From contig VXAI01000277.1 in assembly GCA_013399305.1 (NCBI GenBank), positions 388,038 to 452,037 on the forward strand: a DNA stretch of 64,000 nt. The letters are read 5' to 3'. The stretch's first letter is position 1, and each line of letters starts with the position of its first letter. The translations under genes and the position numbers were made by a program. The notes under the pieces were generated by a model. It was not told the origin of the DNA, searched no databases, and saw nothing but the letters and a program-made list of their open reading frames with translations. Origin of the DNA: Rostratula benghalensis (taxonomy: Eukaryota; Chordata; Aves; Charadriiformes; Rostratulidae). Positions 24,701-39,005 of this stretch are shown here, in pieces.

Positions 24701-27700
24701 GGATTATTAGATATATTTTTTTTTTTTTTAAAAATAATCATAGTTTCCAAATGCACCAGGAAAATGTAGGAAAATGTACCCAGCTGTGGAAATAGAGGAT
24801 GATTTGCCTTTGTCTCAGTTTATCCCCAGGAAACCAATTTTTTTCATCCTAGATTAATTCAGCATTATGCACCATTACCTCCAGATTACTCAAGCACAAC
24901 CAGCACCAATAAACTATAATTAAATCCACTCTTTGTCACAGGCACATCAGACTGACTAAACCAGCAAATTTGCATATAGATTACACTGCTATTTGTCTGC
25001 TTTGAAAGATTTTTTCAACATGGTGTGACAAAACCAGCTCCTGGACTAGTGTGTGCATGCACCCACACAAACACATACACATACATACAGACACTCTTAG
25101 TGCACAAAATAAACATTACGATTTCTGCTCGGTGCAATGGATGCTGTTGCTAGCACGGTGAACAGATCCCTTCCTTCATGGTGAAATCTCTTGATTTTGA
25201 GGGCTTTCAGCTTCGAAATATGAAATAAATCACAAAAGGTCTCATCCATTTCCACAGCATTTCCCATGTAACACAGTAGACGGTGAAAAAGCAGATCTAT
25301 AGGGAATCTGTGCATAAAAATTTGCATTTGTAAATGCAAAAGCAACTGTAAGGACCCAAATCACTCCAACTTGTGTACTTGTCGTGTGCAGTGTGTGACT
25401 TCATATTTTCTGTGAACGAGAGAGATTTTTGCTCCTCGCCGTTCCTCTCCCAGGAGTGTCCAGCACTCTCCGCAGGGTGGCGGGGAGAGCTGTGCTGCCA
25501 TCCTTTCCTGCCTCCTGTGCCTGGAACAGAGGAAACAGATCTGACCTTGACAGATGCAGGTTTGAGCAAGGCTGTTCTTTCATTCTCGGCTGCCCTTTGC
25601 TTTACTCTTTTCTGCATATGGAGGTCTCTATCAAGAAAAGACTCACTTTATCTTATATCAAAGTAAAGTGTGGGATCTTTAAATTTTTGCAAGCATTACA
25701 TTTAGGCTGAGTAGAAAATAGGAAGAATCTACATATTTACAGGAGCAGATGCTGCAAAAACATTTATTTTATTCAGAGGCTCTGTTTTTAAATATGTTGA
25801 GGGAGCTTCTGGGTGGTGTTTTTTTTAAATATAGGACTTTGTTTGAGAGAGAAATCCTTGTTTAGCAGTGGTACAGAACAAATTATTTCAAGAGGTTATA
25901 GTTCAGCACAGACCAAGTAGCTACTGGAAAATAAAAGAGTTCTTCATGCTTTATAGTTGCCCCAAACTCTAAAGATCCCTGAAAGCCAGCTCCATTGGAG
26001 CCTCTGTGCCAGGCTGCACTCTTATCCTCGGGACCCAGCCACATTGGTTCTGGTTTGCTGCACAGGGACAGCTAAAGGTGACCCTGCTCCCTGACACCAG
26101 CCAGCCAGCTGTGCTCTTTTCGGTTGGTACCAGCTGGGCTTTCTGCTGTCTGAGAGGAGCCAATATGAGGAAGCAACTGCTTTTTTCAGTTATTGCAGTT
26201 GTCTCCTGAATCATCCTGAAAGGAAACTCCTGAATAAGCTCAGCAGAGTGGGCTCTCTTTTGCTGGCACACACTGTGATGTGCTTTTGAACTGTTTCTCG
26301 CACACCACCCTTTCCCCCATTATCTCCTCAGTGTCTGGTTAATAAATAAGCAAAACCCACCCCATTTTTGTTCTGAGCTAAAGTGTATATATAACGGGAT
26401 ACTGATATAACAGGAAGAAATGATAGGCAAGGAGCACTCGCAACATATCATGCTTCTCTAGCTGTAAGAGGAACATCCTACTATGTGGATCTGCAGAAAA
26501 AAAACATTTATATTCGGGCTAGTTTATGTGCAGCTCCAACATGACAGGCTGCAAAACTTACCTAGCTTCAGACTAAGTACCAAAGCAACCAGCATGATCT
26601 TGTTGCTGCTACACTACCACCAGTACCCAAGCTAGCATCAGTGCAGTAACTCTTCTTCAGGTATGATCACTGAAGTTGAAATGAAACGGCTAAATTAAAA
26701 AAATGGAACAGGACAGAGAGAGCTGTTGGCTCCTGGTGACTGGATGCATGCTGCTGGCACAGGCACTAAGAGCAAAGGCTCGCTGTCTTTGTGAGCACTT
26801 AACTTGACTGGAGCCTAAGAGAAGAAACTAGAGAAAAAGTTCATATCCCATTTAGAGAGATCAAGGTGCAGCAACAGTCGAAGAAATGTCATTAACACTT
26901 GGAGGCAAAAGTCCATGTAGTTCAGGACAGTGTCCGACAACCTGAAAAATCTCATAGTTCTAAGACTAAGACACCAGGGTTGTGATTAACATTAGTTATA
27001 GCGTTCCCCTTTCCCGTAAGTTCTTGGTGATGCCTGACACATAGACACAAAAATGGAAAGAATGCTCTGGTTTTTCTTATAATACCTATTTGAGGGCTCC
27101 TCGCTCCATAAAAGACACACCATAAAGATGATGAAGGCTTGGGGGAAGAAAAAAGAAACATGCTATTTTTTCTCCCTCCTAATATGACAGACAACCTATC
27201 TGTACCTGAAATACCAACGTTACTGTTTTTAGCCTAGTTATTTGATTAGAAGGCTCATCATTCAAATGGGACTGGAGGAAAAGAAGAGAAGGGAAGAGGA
27301 AAGGGAAGAAATACTTCATTCAAGCATGAGGCCATATTCAACTCCAAATCAGCCCACCTCACTGGCCTTTGCTGCCATTTGAATGAGCAACAAGCATTTT
27401 CCCCTGTTCTTGGATACCAATTAGCGTAATGAGTCAGAAATAAATATGGCATTTTTTCGACTCAATGCTCAAAGCTAAGAAATTATGTCTGGTTCCAAAT
27501 TCAGCAGGATTTTCCACCTAGCACAGAAGCAAGACACTGCTGAAGCTGCTAAGTCCTTCCATTTCTCCTGTACTATAAGGTACAAGCTGGTTTCTTGCCT
27601 CTGTTTCTTTAGTTAAGTTTGAAAGACAGTAGAGCAAGCAACTTTGCTCATGACTGCTCACCATTTTGAAACAGCAGTTCCTAAAGGGGACCTCAGAAAG

Positions 27701-30700
27701 CAACAATTCTTTAAAAAAAGAAAAAAGTAATGCTATGCTGTTATTCAAAAACTTTCCAAATAATGTTACAACTTCCTGGAGCTAGTAAGTGCTGCAGACT
27801 GATCCATTTTCTAAAATGCGTAAATCCTTGATTTACAACCATCCTCAGTGAATAGCTAAGATGGGCTACAGCTACTACTCTTCCAATTACTTTCCCCCAT
27901 TTGCTTTAAAGACCAATAATCTCCTGCAGCCAACACAAAAAAGTAACTGGACAAGAATCTCTGCAGAGTTCACTCCCCAGGGAACACCCACACCGGGGAA
28001 TGGAAGAGCTAAGACACAGCAGTGCAGCCTTGGCTGTGGAGAAATTTCCATCTGGCTTAGACTAAGCTGGACATCCAAATTCCTTCAATATTACTACGTT
28101 GCCAATATCCTGAACACAAATGTCTACCCGTTAAATCTATTGCCTTGTGCTCATTGCAGCTGTCTGCAAAAGTACTGACCCTTTATCTTGAGGACTTTAT
28201 TCTCAAACTATGACAGGATGAGAAATACCTCAAGGATGACAGTTTGTTTTCCTTTGGCATCTCAGCAAGAGTGGTATTTTCTTCTGGGAGATTTCCATAT
28301 GAAAACAGACAGGAACAAACGTGACTACACATAATAATCAGCTCTGTGTTCCTGTCCGCACACTTGTGTCACCAGGCATCCAGAGACCAATGTTTAACTT
28401 TGCTTTTTCCCCTCTGCCCACAGATCTCAAGATGTACTACATCCTCAGCCACAGCCTCTAAAGGTAAGAGACTGATATGACAGAACTCATCTCAGCTGCA
28501 TGCCTTCAAAAAGATATACAAAGAATTCAAATTAATGCACAGAAATTGTATTAAATATGAAACCCCCTGTTGCTTCACCTTCAGAAAGCCACTTTAAGCA
28601 GGAGGCTTCCACTTCTGAAACAACAGAAGATTTGAAAATACCAGTACCTGCCTATACTTCCAGACACTGTGAGAGACAGCTATTAAAAGAAGACAAATCT
28701 GAAACTGAGCCGGTCAGGAACTTACACAATGCTGATTTGTGGGAATTAAAATGAAGAACAATGACTGTAACATAATCTATTCATCACTAAGTAGTGTTGC
28801 TCACATAGAACGATCTTATCAATGTTTATTCCAGTACACCACAAACATTTTAGAAGCACCAGAGCGAACAGTTTTGCTAAGTAGGCTTCACGTATTTATA
28901 ACCCTATTACACATAAAACTTTCCCTAGAGAGCTTTTGATCTCTGCATTTTATTTTGAGGGTACAGAGCTAACATCCCACATCCAATAAAGCAGTATTTT
29001 AGTCAGTTGTGACATTTTGGAGGGTGTAAGTTCTTATTTATTGCATACCTCTTTCCACAAATGATGGCAGTCAGTCCAGAAAGTTTTTCTAATGATTGTG
29101 AACAGTTAAACACATTGCTACACACATTGCAAAATCATGCTTTTACTTTCTCCTGAATAAAACATGATCAACTGTTATTAAATTAGTCAGATATTCCTTT
29201 GATCAGTCATCTGTTTAGAACATCAATTTCCCCATCAATTATTTTTTTAAATTGGCTCCACTTTTTCTTTATTTTTAATTTAAAGTTGGATTTTTCAGAA
29301 ATAATGCTTATCTGTTAACTTCAGAAGGCTCACCCGTTTTACAAAATGGATATAGTGGCTTTTGCAGAGCATTTTGCAGAGAACTGTAGTATTAAAACTG
29401 CTCATCTGTGTTAATTAGATACATCTGCTTCAGAAAATAAGTCTGGGTGTATAAACCACTTCTGCCTGGCCATGTGTAAATCAGGCTAGCAGACATTTTG
29501 AAACTGAATAAAAAAAGTGCTGTAAGTGTGCAGGTACATCCAGAAGTGCGGAATTATAAGGGATGTCCATTGTGAATGTTTCCTGCACTTTTTTCCTGAG
29601 ATGGCAAGATACTGTATCTTCTAATATCTTGCTTGCACTGCAGGCCTTTCAATAAAAAAGCAGTAGCAAGATTATCTTCTGTGTTGTGCACAGTAATCCC
29701 ACTGTATTCTAAAAATCTGTCTTAATGACAGAAAACAAGCAAGGCCTAATTACTACAACCTCAAAGGTTCATTTCTGTTACCTGAACTATGTGAAAAGCA
29801 TGAGCTCCTTTCCCTTTCCTGAGAAGAATGCAGAATTCCCAGCCTATTTGCAGTGCTATTACCTGGAGAGGCAACAATGAGACACTTCAACAGTAAGCAC
29901 TGATTTTTCATGAGTGGGTGAACAATATCTTTTGCAATCCTGCCACAAACAGTTGTGCATTGAGATACGTCATCTGAGATGTCTATTCCTGCAAGATTTT
30001 GTAATTCAGTCCAACAAAACACTCAGCAAGTATGACTACAGTGGAAATGTAAAGCAGGCATACTTTTCAGTATACAGTCCATAGAGCTCACAATGTCGAC
30101 ATTTGGGACTGCCAGTCTTCTCATCAGGTATCTGCCTCAAGCACCATTTGTCCAGATGTGTCCAGTCACCACAAGAGTCAGTGACTGGAAGCATATTAAG
30201 GCTTGTTTTGAAGACAGCTTCATAAATGCAGTGTAGACCTATATCACATGACTACCAGTCCTTAAAATTAAGGATCTAAAGATATGTTGCTGATCAACAA
30301 CGAAGCAAAGAAGAAACTCAGGTCCCCGGAACTTCAAACTTAAACATGTTTACATAACAAAATAAACAGTGTATGACATTTGCAGAACAGATTTTTCTCA
30401 TACATACCTTTAAGACAAAGCAGTGATCTGTTGGTGCCTTATATTTCACTTTGTGCTGAGAACCATAATAAACGTTCATATTCTCGAACTGAATGAAGCA
30501 CGCCAGATCCCGTGACGTCTACAAATGAAAACCAAGCACATTGTTGTCAGGACAAATTGGGTTTTGATATGCAACTCATTAATAGGACTTTTATCAAGTG
30601 CAAGAATTCCAATGCTTTTTATTTTCTAAGCTGCCATGAAATTGAATGAAGAAAAATGAATTTTAATTGTGTGCATTCTTAAACTAACAATTGGAAGAGG

Positions 30701-33700
30701 GTCAGCATGTGCCAAGAATAATATATAACACAATGCAACATATTGCTATTGTTCTGGTTCTGCTGTTCTTTATGTGGAGATTTTGGCTTAAGGCTTATAC
30801 GACCACATAGAACACCATAGTAAGAAATAAATTTAGTAAGATAGATGGAGGACTTGCAACCACACTCTCACAATTCAGAGTTGAGAAAGGAGGTTTGGGG
30901 ATCTAAATTGTTTTGCAAGCTTGTTTTTCTTTGATATATGTAACAAACAAAATCTCGTCAGGAAATAAGCACACATTTCATCTGTTTTGCTTTGAATTTT
31001 CTCAGATTTCCTGGCATCATTCCTTCTTTGTTTATCATACTATTTGCTTATTCACGGTATGTTGCTAAAGTAACAAGGTTTCTCTTGCAGGCACACTCAT
31101 CAGTGCAGAATTCTGCCAAGCATAACTTTTGCAATCTTTTGAGTGGAAATGCAAAAATGGCCATGTCACATGGTCACTATTGGCTGAACTGCAAAATGAG
31201 GAAATTGTGAAAGGAAGAAAAAAGAAAATAAAAACCCACAAACCCTCTCTACCCCCAAGAATGGGGTTATATATACATATAGAATGGTTGTTTTATGCTG
31301 TTCTCATTATTACCAATACTTTCATTACAATACGCCCTTGTTGGTTTATTCACAAATTGAGTTTGCGTATATGATTTGTGGGGAGAGAAAAGACTCCATA
31401 CTGTATGTAGACAGGGCTTCTCTCTCTCCTTTCTCTCCCCTGAAGTTTATGTCAGGGATTTTGTCTTTACTGTGTGGACCTAGGATTTTCCAACACAGTG
31501 ATTTCCTAGAAGTGCTCAAATCCATGCAGTATAATGAATTGTTCCTTTTCTTTACAAACCAGGTAACGGTAATTAAGACCAATATAAATGTAGCTGTTAT
31601 TTTCTTCTAAGTAAGGAATAAATTTTTATGTAAGGAACAAAGGCATTTATTGCTAGTACCGCTGCAATGTTAACATGACAAAGCAACATAATTGACACAA
31701 ACTTTAAAATTGTATCTGCAACTCTGATTCTGTTGTTTTGTGACCCAGCATGTTTTAAAATAAGATATAAGTAGAGCAATGCTGAAGAAATAAATTAAGA
31801 CAGCAGCACTGATGGGTTTGTTAACAACAAACCCCTGAGCAACAAAAAACACCTTTGGTCTTGGCATGTGCGTACAATTATCTAACACATCTCTGTATTT
31901 TCACACTTGAAATGTATTTTACAGCCAACATGAAGCACCAAAGGCATGCCAGACTTCTTTGCTTTTACATAACAAGTGAAAGCATGATGAATTTAAAAAC
32001 AGCTGCTCAGCTGAAGATACTATTGTCCCCCAACTGTTTGTTTCTGTACCTCAATGAAAGCTCACTCTACCCGCAACTGAATGACTGCAGCAAGATGCAT
32101 ATGCACTCTTCCTACCACCCTGACAGGGGATAATACAATTTAAAGGCTGTGTCTAAAAGAGCTCTACTGAATTCTGCTGCACTGCTTTAAGATGTGTAGC
32201 ACCCTCACTGCACCCTGCTCATCTACCAGAGATTAATGTCTCCACAAAAGACGTGTACCTGTGTCTCAGCTGTTCCAATACAGAGTCTAGTAACTATCTT
32301 ACATCACCATTAAACACAGATTTGAGCTAGGAGACTTGGCTTTCTCTGGAATGGCTGAGGTATGGACATATGCATCTTTTTGCTGAAAGCCGGAGCAGAA
32401 ACAGGAGCAGTTGGCTGTGGTACCATTTAAAAAAGCTGCGACTATCTCATGAACAACTAGATTCAAGGTCATTGTTCCCTGTGAGTGGCCGAGTTGGTAA
32501 TACAGTGAGTGTGAAGCACTCACACAGTTCCTTACTATGGCTCAGTTATGGGTAGGGCAGTAGACAGGCTGTATGGACTAACAGGCAACAAAATGTTAAA
32601 CTAAACCAGCTGTTACAAGGTGACTGCAGGGTTCCGTCCCTAGCCTGTGTTTGCAGTCAATCACTCAGAAAAAAAAAAAAAAGCCTTCTCCTTGTTTGCG
32701 GAAAGTCACTGAAAGTGGCATCACTGGATGATGAAAAGAGGCTTGGTAGCTATTGGTGTATGCTTGCCCTGCTTCGGCACTGCGCTACTGGCCATCACTG
32801 GAGGCAGAATACAAGGAAACGTCCAAGATGGACCTTTCATTTGACTATTTTTATACTCTTTCCACCTTAAGTGCCTTCCAAATACCATTCTAGATCCTAA
32901 TTGATAGGATGGTGTGTGTTTGTGTGTGTATGCGACAAGATTAGAGGACTGAAAGCCATTATCACAGGGTCAGATAAAGTCAAAATAAATTGCTGTGAAA
33001 GCAGCAATGTAATTTATGTGTTTCACTGAGATTTGGTTATAAGCACAGGTCACTGGAGCAGCAATATGGCATTCCTTTGCAAGCTAACAATGCTTTTTTT
33101 GTTTGTAATTTATCAAGGAATAGCAGAATAGTTAAGTTTCACAGCAAAGTTCTATCAGCAACATCAGATTTTCAAATATGAAATATTAGCAGAGCTGTAA
33201 GTGGTAACAGAAGTGGTTTTCAGAATACAAATAAATAATAAAAAACTAATAATGCCACCAGTCTCAGAAGTCATCAATCTACCTCATCACTGTGGTAATG
33301 AGAAGCCAGCCACATTTATATGTGCAACACGTCCAGGACCCCTTTCCTTCTCCAGTGCTGGCAATTCAGACTCTTTAAATATTTTGCGATATTAAATGTC
33401 AGTACATTTATTTGGTCAGGTGGATGCTTCTGTCTCGCTTCTTTCTACACATAGGGCAGTCTTAAAAAGCCTTAAAAGGCACAATGTATTCTCTAGGTAA
33501 AGATCACTGTAGGAAAAACACTGTAGGGTTTCTATGTGCTGGTTACTGTCAGAGAAAGCAAGTACCAAGCAAAGTGGAATTCCACTGTTTCGGTGATAAG
33601 AAATGAGTTTACTGGAGAACTTTCAAAATATTCTTTCACAGAGAATCCATCTAACAGTGAAGCATTTTGCCAGTGTAACACCCGCCGAAGGGTGCTGTGC

Positions 33701-36700
33701 TGTTTTTCTTTCTCTTACTGACCTATGGAGGAGTGCTATTTCATTAAGGCTTTTATCTGTCCATAGAAATCAAAGGGAGAGAAACGTGACAGGATTCAGT
33801 GACTACATTCCAGTATTTGCACAACTGGTGTAGTCAAAGTTAAACCAAAAAATCCCCAACCCTCCCAGAAACACCAAACAGTGATCTAAAAATGTCACCT
33901 TGGGAGTTCTTCACTTTCACCTCCATGAATTGTTTTACTGCTAAAAGGATTATTTGGCTTCCTGACCTTGGTTTTTCCTTTGGGTACATAATAGATTCCA
34001 GAAGCTCGAAGAAGAAAATAACGTCTCTTCCAGGACTTCTTTCCATCTTCTTTTAAGTAAAGGAACCCTTCAAGCTCAGGCACAATGACAGATGTCCCAC
34101 AGAAGCTTTCCTGTGAAACAATAATAATAATAATAATACACAAAATTAATTTAAGCACAACCCTATAATCACAGAATCACAAAATATCAGGAACTGGAGG
34201 GGACCTTGAGAGACCATCTAGTCCAATCCCCCTGCCGAAGCAGGAACACCTAGAGCAGGTCATACAGGAATGCATCCAGGCAGGTTTTGAATGTCTGCAG
34301 AGAAGGAGACTCCACAACCTCTCTGGACAGCCTATTCCAGTTTTCTGTCACCCTCATTGTGAAGAAGCTTTTTCTCATATTTAAGTGGAACCTCCTATGT
34401 TTCTGCTTGCAATAAAAAATAATAATTGTATAACAATAAATTAAAAAAAATAGTATAATAATAATTAAAATATTAATAAAAAATATATAGCAGAAAAATG
34501 CTCCCTTGAAAAATAAGGACATTTTCTGTCATGGTGAACATGTGAACATGGGGAATGTAGTAACCAGGGAGATGAACACCTTAGACAGGCAAAGTAAACT
34601 TTTCCAAGCGATGCAGTTACTCAGCCATGCAAGTTGGGTGATCACACGGGAAAAAAAGGCTTGCAAAACCTCTGTTCTCTAAATGGTCAAGCACAAACCG
34701 ATAAAAGGTTTTAAGCAGACATAGGTGTTCTTAGTGAAGACAATAAAATAGAATGGTTGGTACTGCTGCTGTTGGTTTTTCTCTAAAAGAGAATCTCTAG
34801 ATTATAGTTTGCTACTGATCAACCTTACTAAGAATATAAAGTCATGAGGGGTGGCCTAAGGATGTGGCACAGCTGTTTCTTTTATTCATATTTGTATAAC
34901 ATCGATTTATTGTTCTCACAGCATTACTCTTCATAAAACACTAAGTAAAAACACTTCATAGCATTAGAACCTACAACAACAAAATAATTCTTCATCGCTT
35001 AATTTTTCCAATAGGGGATAGAATCTGCCTTTTTAACAACGAGCAGCAGATATAGAGGAAAATCCAAATATTAAACCTTAGACACAAAGACACCAACCAT
35101 CACAGGACTTCCTGTTGTTACACATTTGCCCACAAAAGAATTAAAAGCTATTGTTGCAGAGCAGATGCAAATGGTGTCAGAGTTTTGCTGACATTTGCAT
35201 CATTAACCTAGAAAGCCGGCTTACCTCCAGTAAAGCCTCTTTGTTTTTATCATTCATTTCTTTGCTTTCATTCTTCCCTTTGTTTGCCAGGTAGAAATTC
35301 TGATGTAGACACAAAAGAAATTGATGTTCATTATAAAGACAGCAATACAAGTAACTAGATCACTAAAACCCCCTTCAATAGTTACTTAGTCTTTCAAACA
35401 TTGAAAACCCAGCCCAGCAGATGCAAGAGGCAGATGCTTATGGACTCTTCTTAGAGAAGACTTCAGTCACAGCTGCCTGTTCATCAGTTTTAATTCTTTA
35501 TTTTTATTGTAATTCAGAAGTAATACAAAATTACTTTTGCCTATGTACATACAACCTCCAAATTTTTTAAAACATTGACTTATATTTTTGGCTGGTTTTC
35601 TTGATCAGTGGGTTTGATTTTATCATTCCAATTTTCACCACTTCCTACATTATTACAGGGAGTAAAGAATGTAACATTTTATTGGATACTGATATACAAT
35701 GATTACAATGCAGTATCAAAAGGCTAGAAAGCATTTTTCCTAACAATCCTATTTGGCAACTTGCACACTTCATATCTGGCACTCTGGATATAATTCAGCT
35801 CTTATTTTTCAATAAAAGTGCTTATATGCCAAAGTCTTTATCCAAAGTCACTACTTCCTACTTTTAAACCTCTGTTCATGCCCTGCAAAGTATTTTTATG
35901 CAATGAACAAGATATTCAAAAATCTAAAAGGAATCATCACCATGATATCTTGGCTCACATTTTCCAGCCTAATGAAATAAACCCCTACATTTTGAAATGA
36001 GAAGCTGCTGTACCCGCAGTGTTTGTCTGCCCCTGCAAACAAGGAAGCACAGCGCCTCATGCACAGTTACCTGTAAAAATAAAATCACCGACCATTAAAA
36101 CAGCAAAGCCAATTTTGCACAATTCTGGATTGTACAGATGAACAAAAGGACAGCACTTGGACGTATGTACAAATTCTGGCAGTGGGAAGGCAGGTCTGGA
36201 GCACGCTAGTACTCGTGTGCCAGAGCACGTGCAGTGGCTTTGCTCACCAGCAAGCAGTCAGTGAGGCAACTGGGTGAGAAGGAGGCAGGTACATCAAGGA
36301 GCTATGTCATGCATCAAGTAGCCTTTTGATCCATAGGCTTGAGGTCAGAATGGTAACGCTCAAAGTTCTCACGTTTTATCCTTTTCTACACAAAAGTACA
36401 TGTAGAAGAGGAGCTTGAATTTGGAAAATACCTGATGCATAGGCTGGTCGATTTCCCTGGAACTCATCAAAAAGGTAAGTTTGCAGAACAAAGGGCATAG
36501 AACAAACACTGTTGTCTAGGTAACAGACAAAATTGTAAAAAATCAACAAAATTTGAAAGCTATCTACTTAAAAATGACTCCTAATTCAGTAACTCTTCAC
36601 CAATTCTATAGGAAGAAAGCTAAGACTGGCTCTGACTTTTAATATCTCTCCATTTTTTCATGTCTCAAGACTATGAGAATGTGGCAACATATTTACATGC

Positions 36701-38969
36701 CTAGAACTCCACAACAACTAAATGGCAACACAAATGTAAACATTACTAACAGACAAATGAGACATGTGTATAGGCAGGAACATGCTGTTGCTACAGTACA
36801 AGAAAGAAACAAACAAGCAGTAAATCTACCCTACCAGCCTGCCATGTTTATGGCAATGAGGTTTATCTGAAGTGAAACCCTGCTCTTCCACACAACCACA
36901 TCTTCTTTTTCAAGTGAACAGCTGTCTGCCAGAACACAAGCCTCATAGCAGACGCCTTTTGGAGGGGCACCAGGAGAGGAAGGGGAAGGGGTGTGGCTGA
37001 TCTCAAAAACACTTCTATAAAAGCTGCTTCCTTTAAAGATCACATTATGTCAGACAGCAGACATCAAAACCACAGCAATTTGGGCTATGCTGATGCACCC
37101 GCCATGTTCTCTGGTATGAATGTAAGGAGCTTGAATATTCAATATAATAGACAGTTATGCCAGGAACACAGCAACGTTCTTCTCTGGCATATGCAGCAGC
37201 ACAGAGCTGGCTCTAGACTGCCTGAGCACATTTTTAGTCCACCGATGAAGGTAAGCAAACACTAAGGACCACAGCTTCATAACTACATCTGAAGACAGTA
37301 TTCATAATGGAAAAACCCAGACCAGCTCAAAACAAAACCTGCTTAGAAGCGTGTTCTCAGTATAACCCATACAGCAACGTCTGGTTATGCAGTCCAAAAC
37401 CATAGGTCTGACTGAGTGACAATGCTCCACTCATCCCACTGGAAAAAAAAAAAGAAACCGTTGGGAGCAGCTGCAGCCAAGTCCTCTGTACAAGTGCAAC
37501 AGCTCTTGACAAGGAGCACTGTCACAGCACCGCTGCCTTCATGTTGGCACAACCACTTTTGGACTGATGGAGGTATGAAGAGAAACCTCAGAGGGTTAGG
37601 CTGGGTTGAGCCTCCAGACTTTGGGATGGATTTGGAAAGCAGAGGGACATGCAAGCTGTAAGCTGCCTTCTTCTCTAGGTCATTATGAAGACATAGTGCA
37701 ACCCCTAAAATACACAATGAAGGTTTATCAAGGTAAGTACACCTTATCACTGTCTTAACAAGGCTTGGCTCATCTACTAACGGTGAGGAGAATGTTCATC
37801 TGGCTCAGTCAGCCTTCAGTGCACCGATAATAAGAAAACAAAGCTCCTCTGATTCATATTCAGGCATCTGGCATTTATTTAGCCGAAACATAGACCACCC
37901 TGTACTGACACAATCAATGGTAAAGAAAGTTTGTAATGATATCCATGCTGGATTTCTAACAATGTAGCTTTTTCATTAGGGAAACAGGGCTCTGTCACCT
38001 AAACCAATGTTACACAGATGTACACTGTCATCTTCCACCTGTCAACACACATTTCATTTATTACTGATTACCTCCTTTATGTCTCTGCCCTGAAATCTGG
38101 AAGTACATGGTACTCATTATTTCTCAGTGGCTAAAAATCTGGGGAGCAGACTGTACACTGTACTTGTTGTATCACTGTGTGGTCTCCTATTTTTGATGAG
38201 AAGCATTCATCCTATAGGAGGCAAACCACACATATGTCCACAAGAGGTTATTCCAAGTCTAGTAGTCAAAGGTCGGGATTAAAAGCAAGCTCTTTCCTGT
38301 CTGAGGACACCACTGGGAATTACATGTTTCATTTGGGATGTCAGGTCGTTAGTGGGACAAGATGTGGCTACAGAACAACTCTCTGCATATATCTACAGAT
38401 TTGAAAATTAACTATTTTTTATGTTCAAGAGAATGTCCTTGTCTTGATAGAGAGCTGCGCTGGTAATATAAGAAAGAAAACATAAAGAGTTTTTTTACCA
38501 AACCAAAGTATGCTGACACACTTCTTTGTGTGCACTATTTGGGTTATTTGCTGCAGAAAAGAGCAGTCAAGTGTTTTTGCTGAATTATTCCCTGTGCCTA
38601 CACACCCAGACCAGCTGAAGCCGACATAAAGCCAGTTGCTCTCCCAATGCCATTCTGCCTGGCTCAGAATAATGCAGAGGTATAGTGGCAGTTTTGACAC
38701 GCACTGCTAGCTGGGTATGCCATCCAGAAGAGATATTACACCAGCATTTCTCCTTGTGCTTATGCAGGACAGTGGCAAATGTAGCTGACAACCCATCTAT
38801 AGCTTTACACTAGCAGGAAATTCCATATGCACAAAGGAAAATCCTGTGAAGATTTTATAGCCAGCTTAAGTTAGATTTATGCTTTGTACTGTAAAGTACC
38901 TACACATTAACCTACACATACAACTTTTCCACTTAGGGATACACTCATCTTCTTTTGTGTGGAAAGGCA

Positions 38970-39005
<36 letters not shown>

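Larger units (their letters stand above)
17558..30407 (-). other. APBB1IP intron between coding exons 9 and 10 (largest, 12.8 kb)
   Basis: This intron splits the PH domain. It holds a CR1 copy at 18631-19054, a degenerate CR1-like stretch about 20760-21600, an exact-length 75-bp tandem duplication at 23976-24125, a CA-rich microsatellite near 25056-25095, and a purine-rich run near 27271-27310. A GC-richer patch at 25430-25560 has no recognisable gene. I found no supported coding or RNA gene inside it. Confidence 0.85.
34111..35224 (-). other. APBB1IP intron between coding exons 7 and 8
   Basis: The 1.1-kb intron holds an (AAT)n run at 34119-34138, a CR1 copy at 34165-34410 and, directly next to it, a very A/T-rich block (34411-34490). 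Confidence 0.9.

Noticed and set aside
25430..25560. GC-richer patch as a CpG island or alternative promoter
   Set aside because: Only about 130 bases with few CpG pairs; no exon with a donor follows on the - strand.
33895..33966. Extension of exon 8 for 23 more codons
   Set aside because: The open frame continues, but the sequence does not match the PH domain, and the next exon joins exactly at AAG|GTCAGG to continue the PH sequence.
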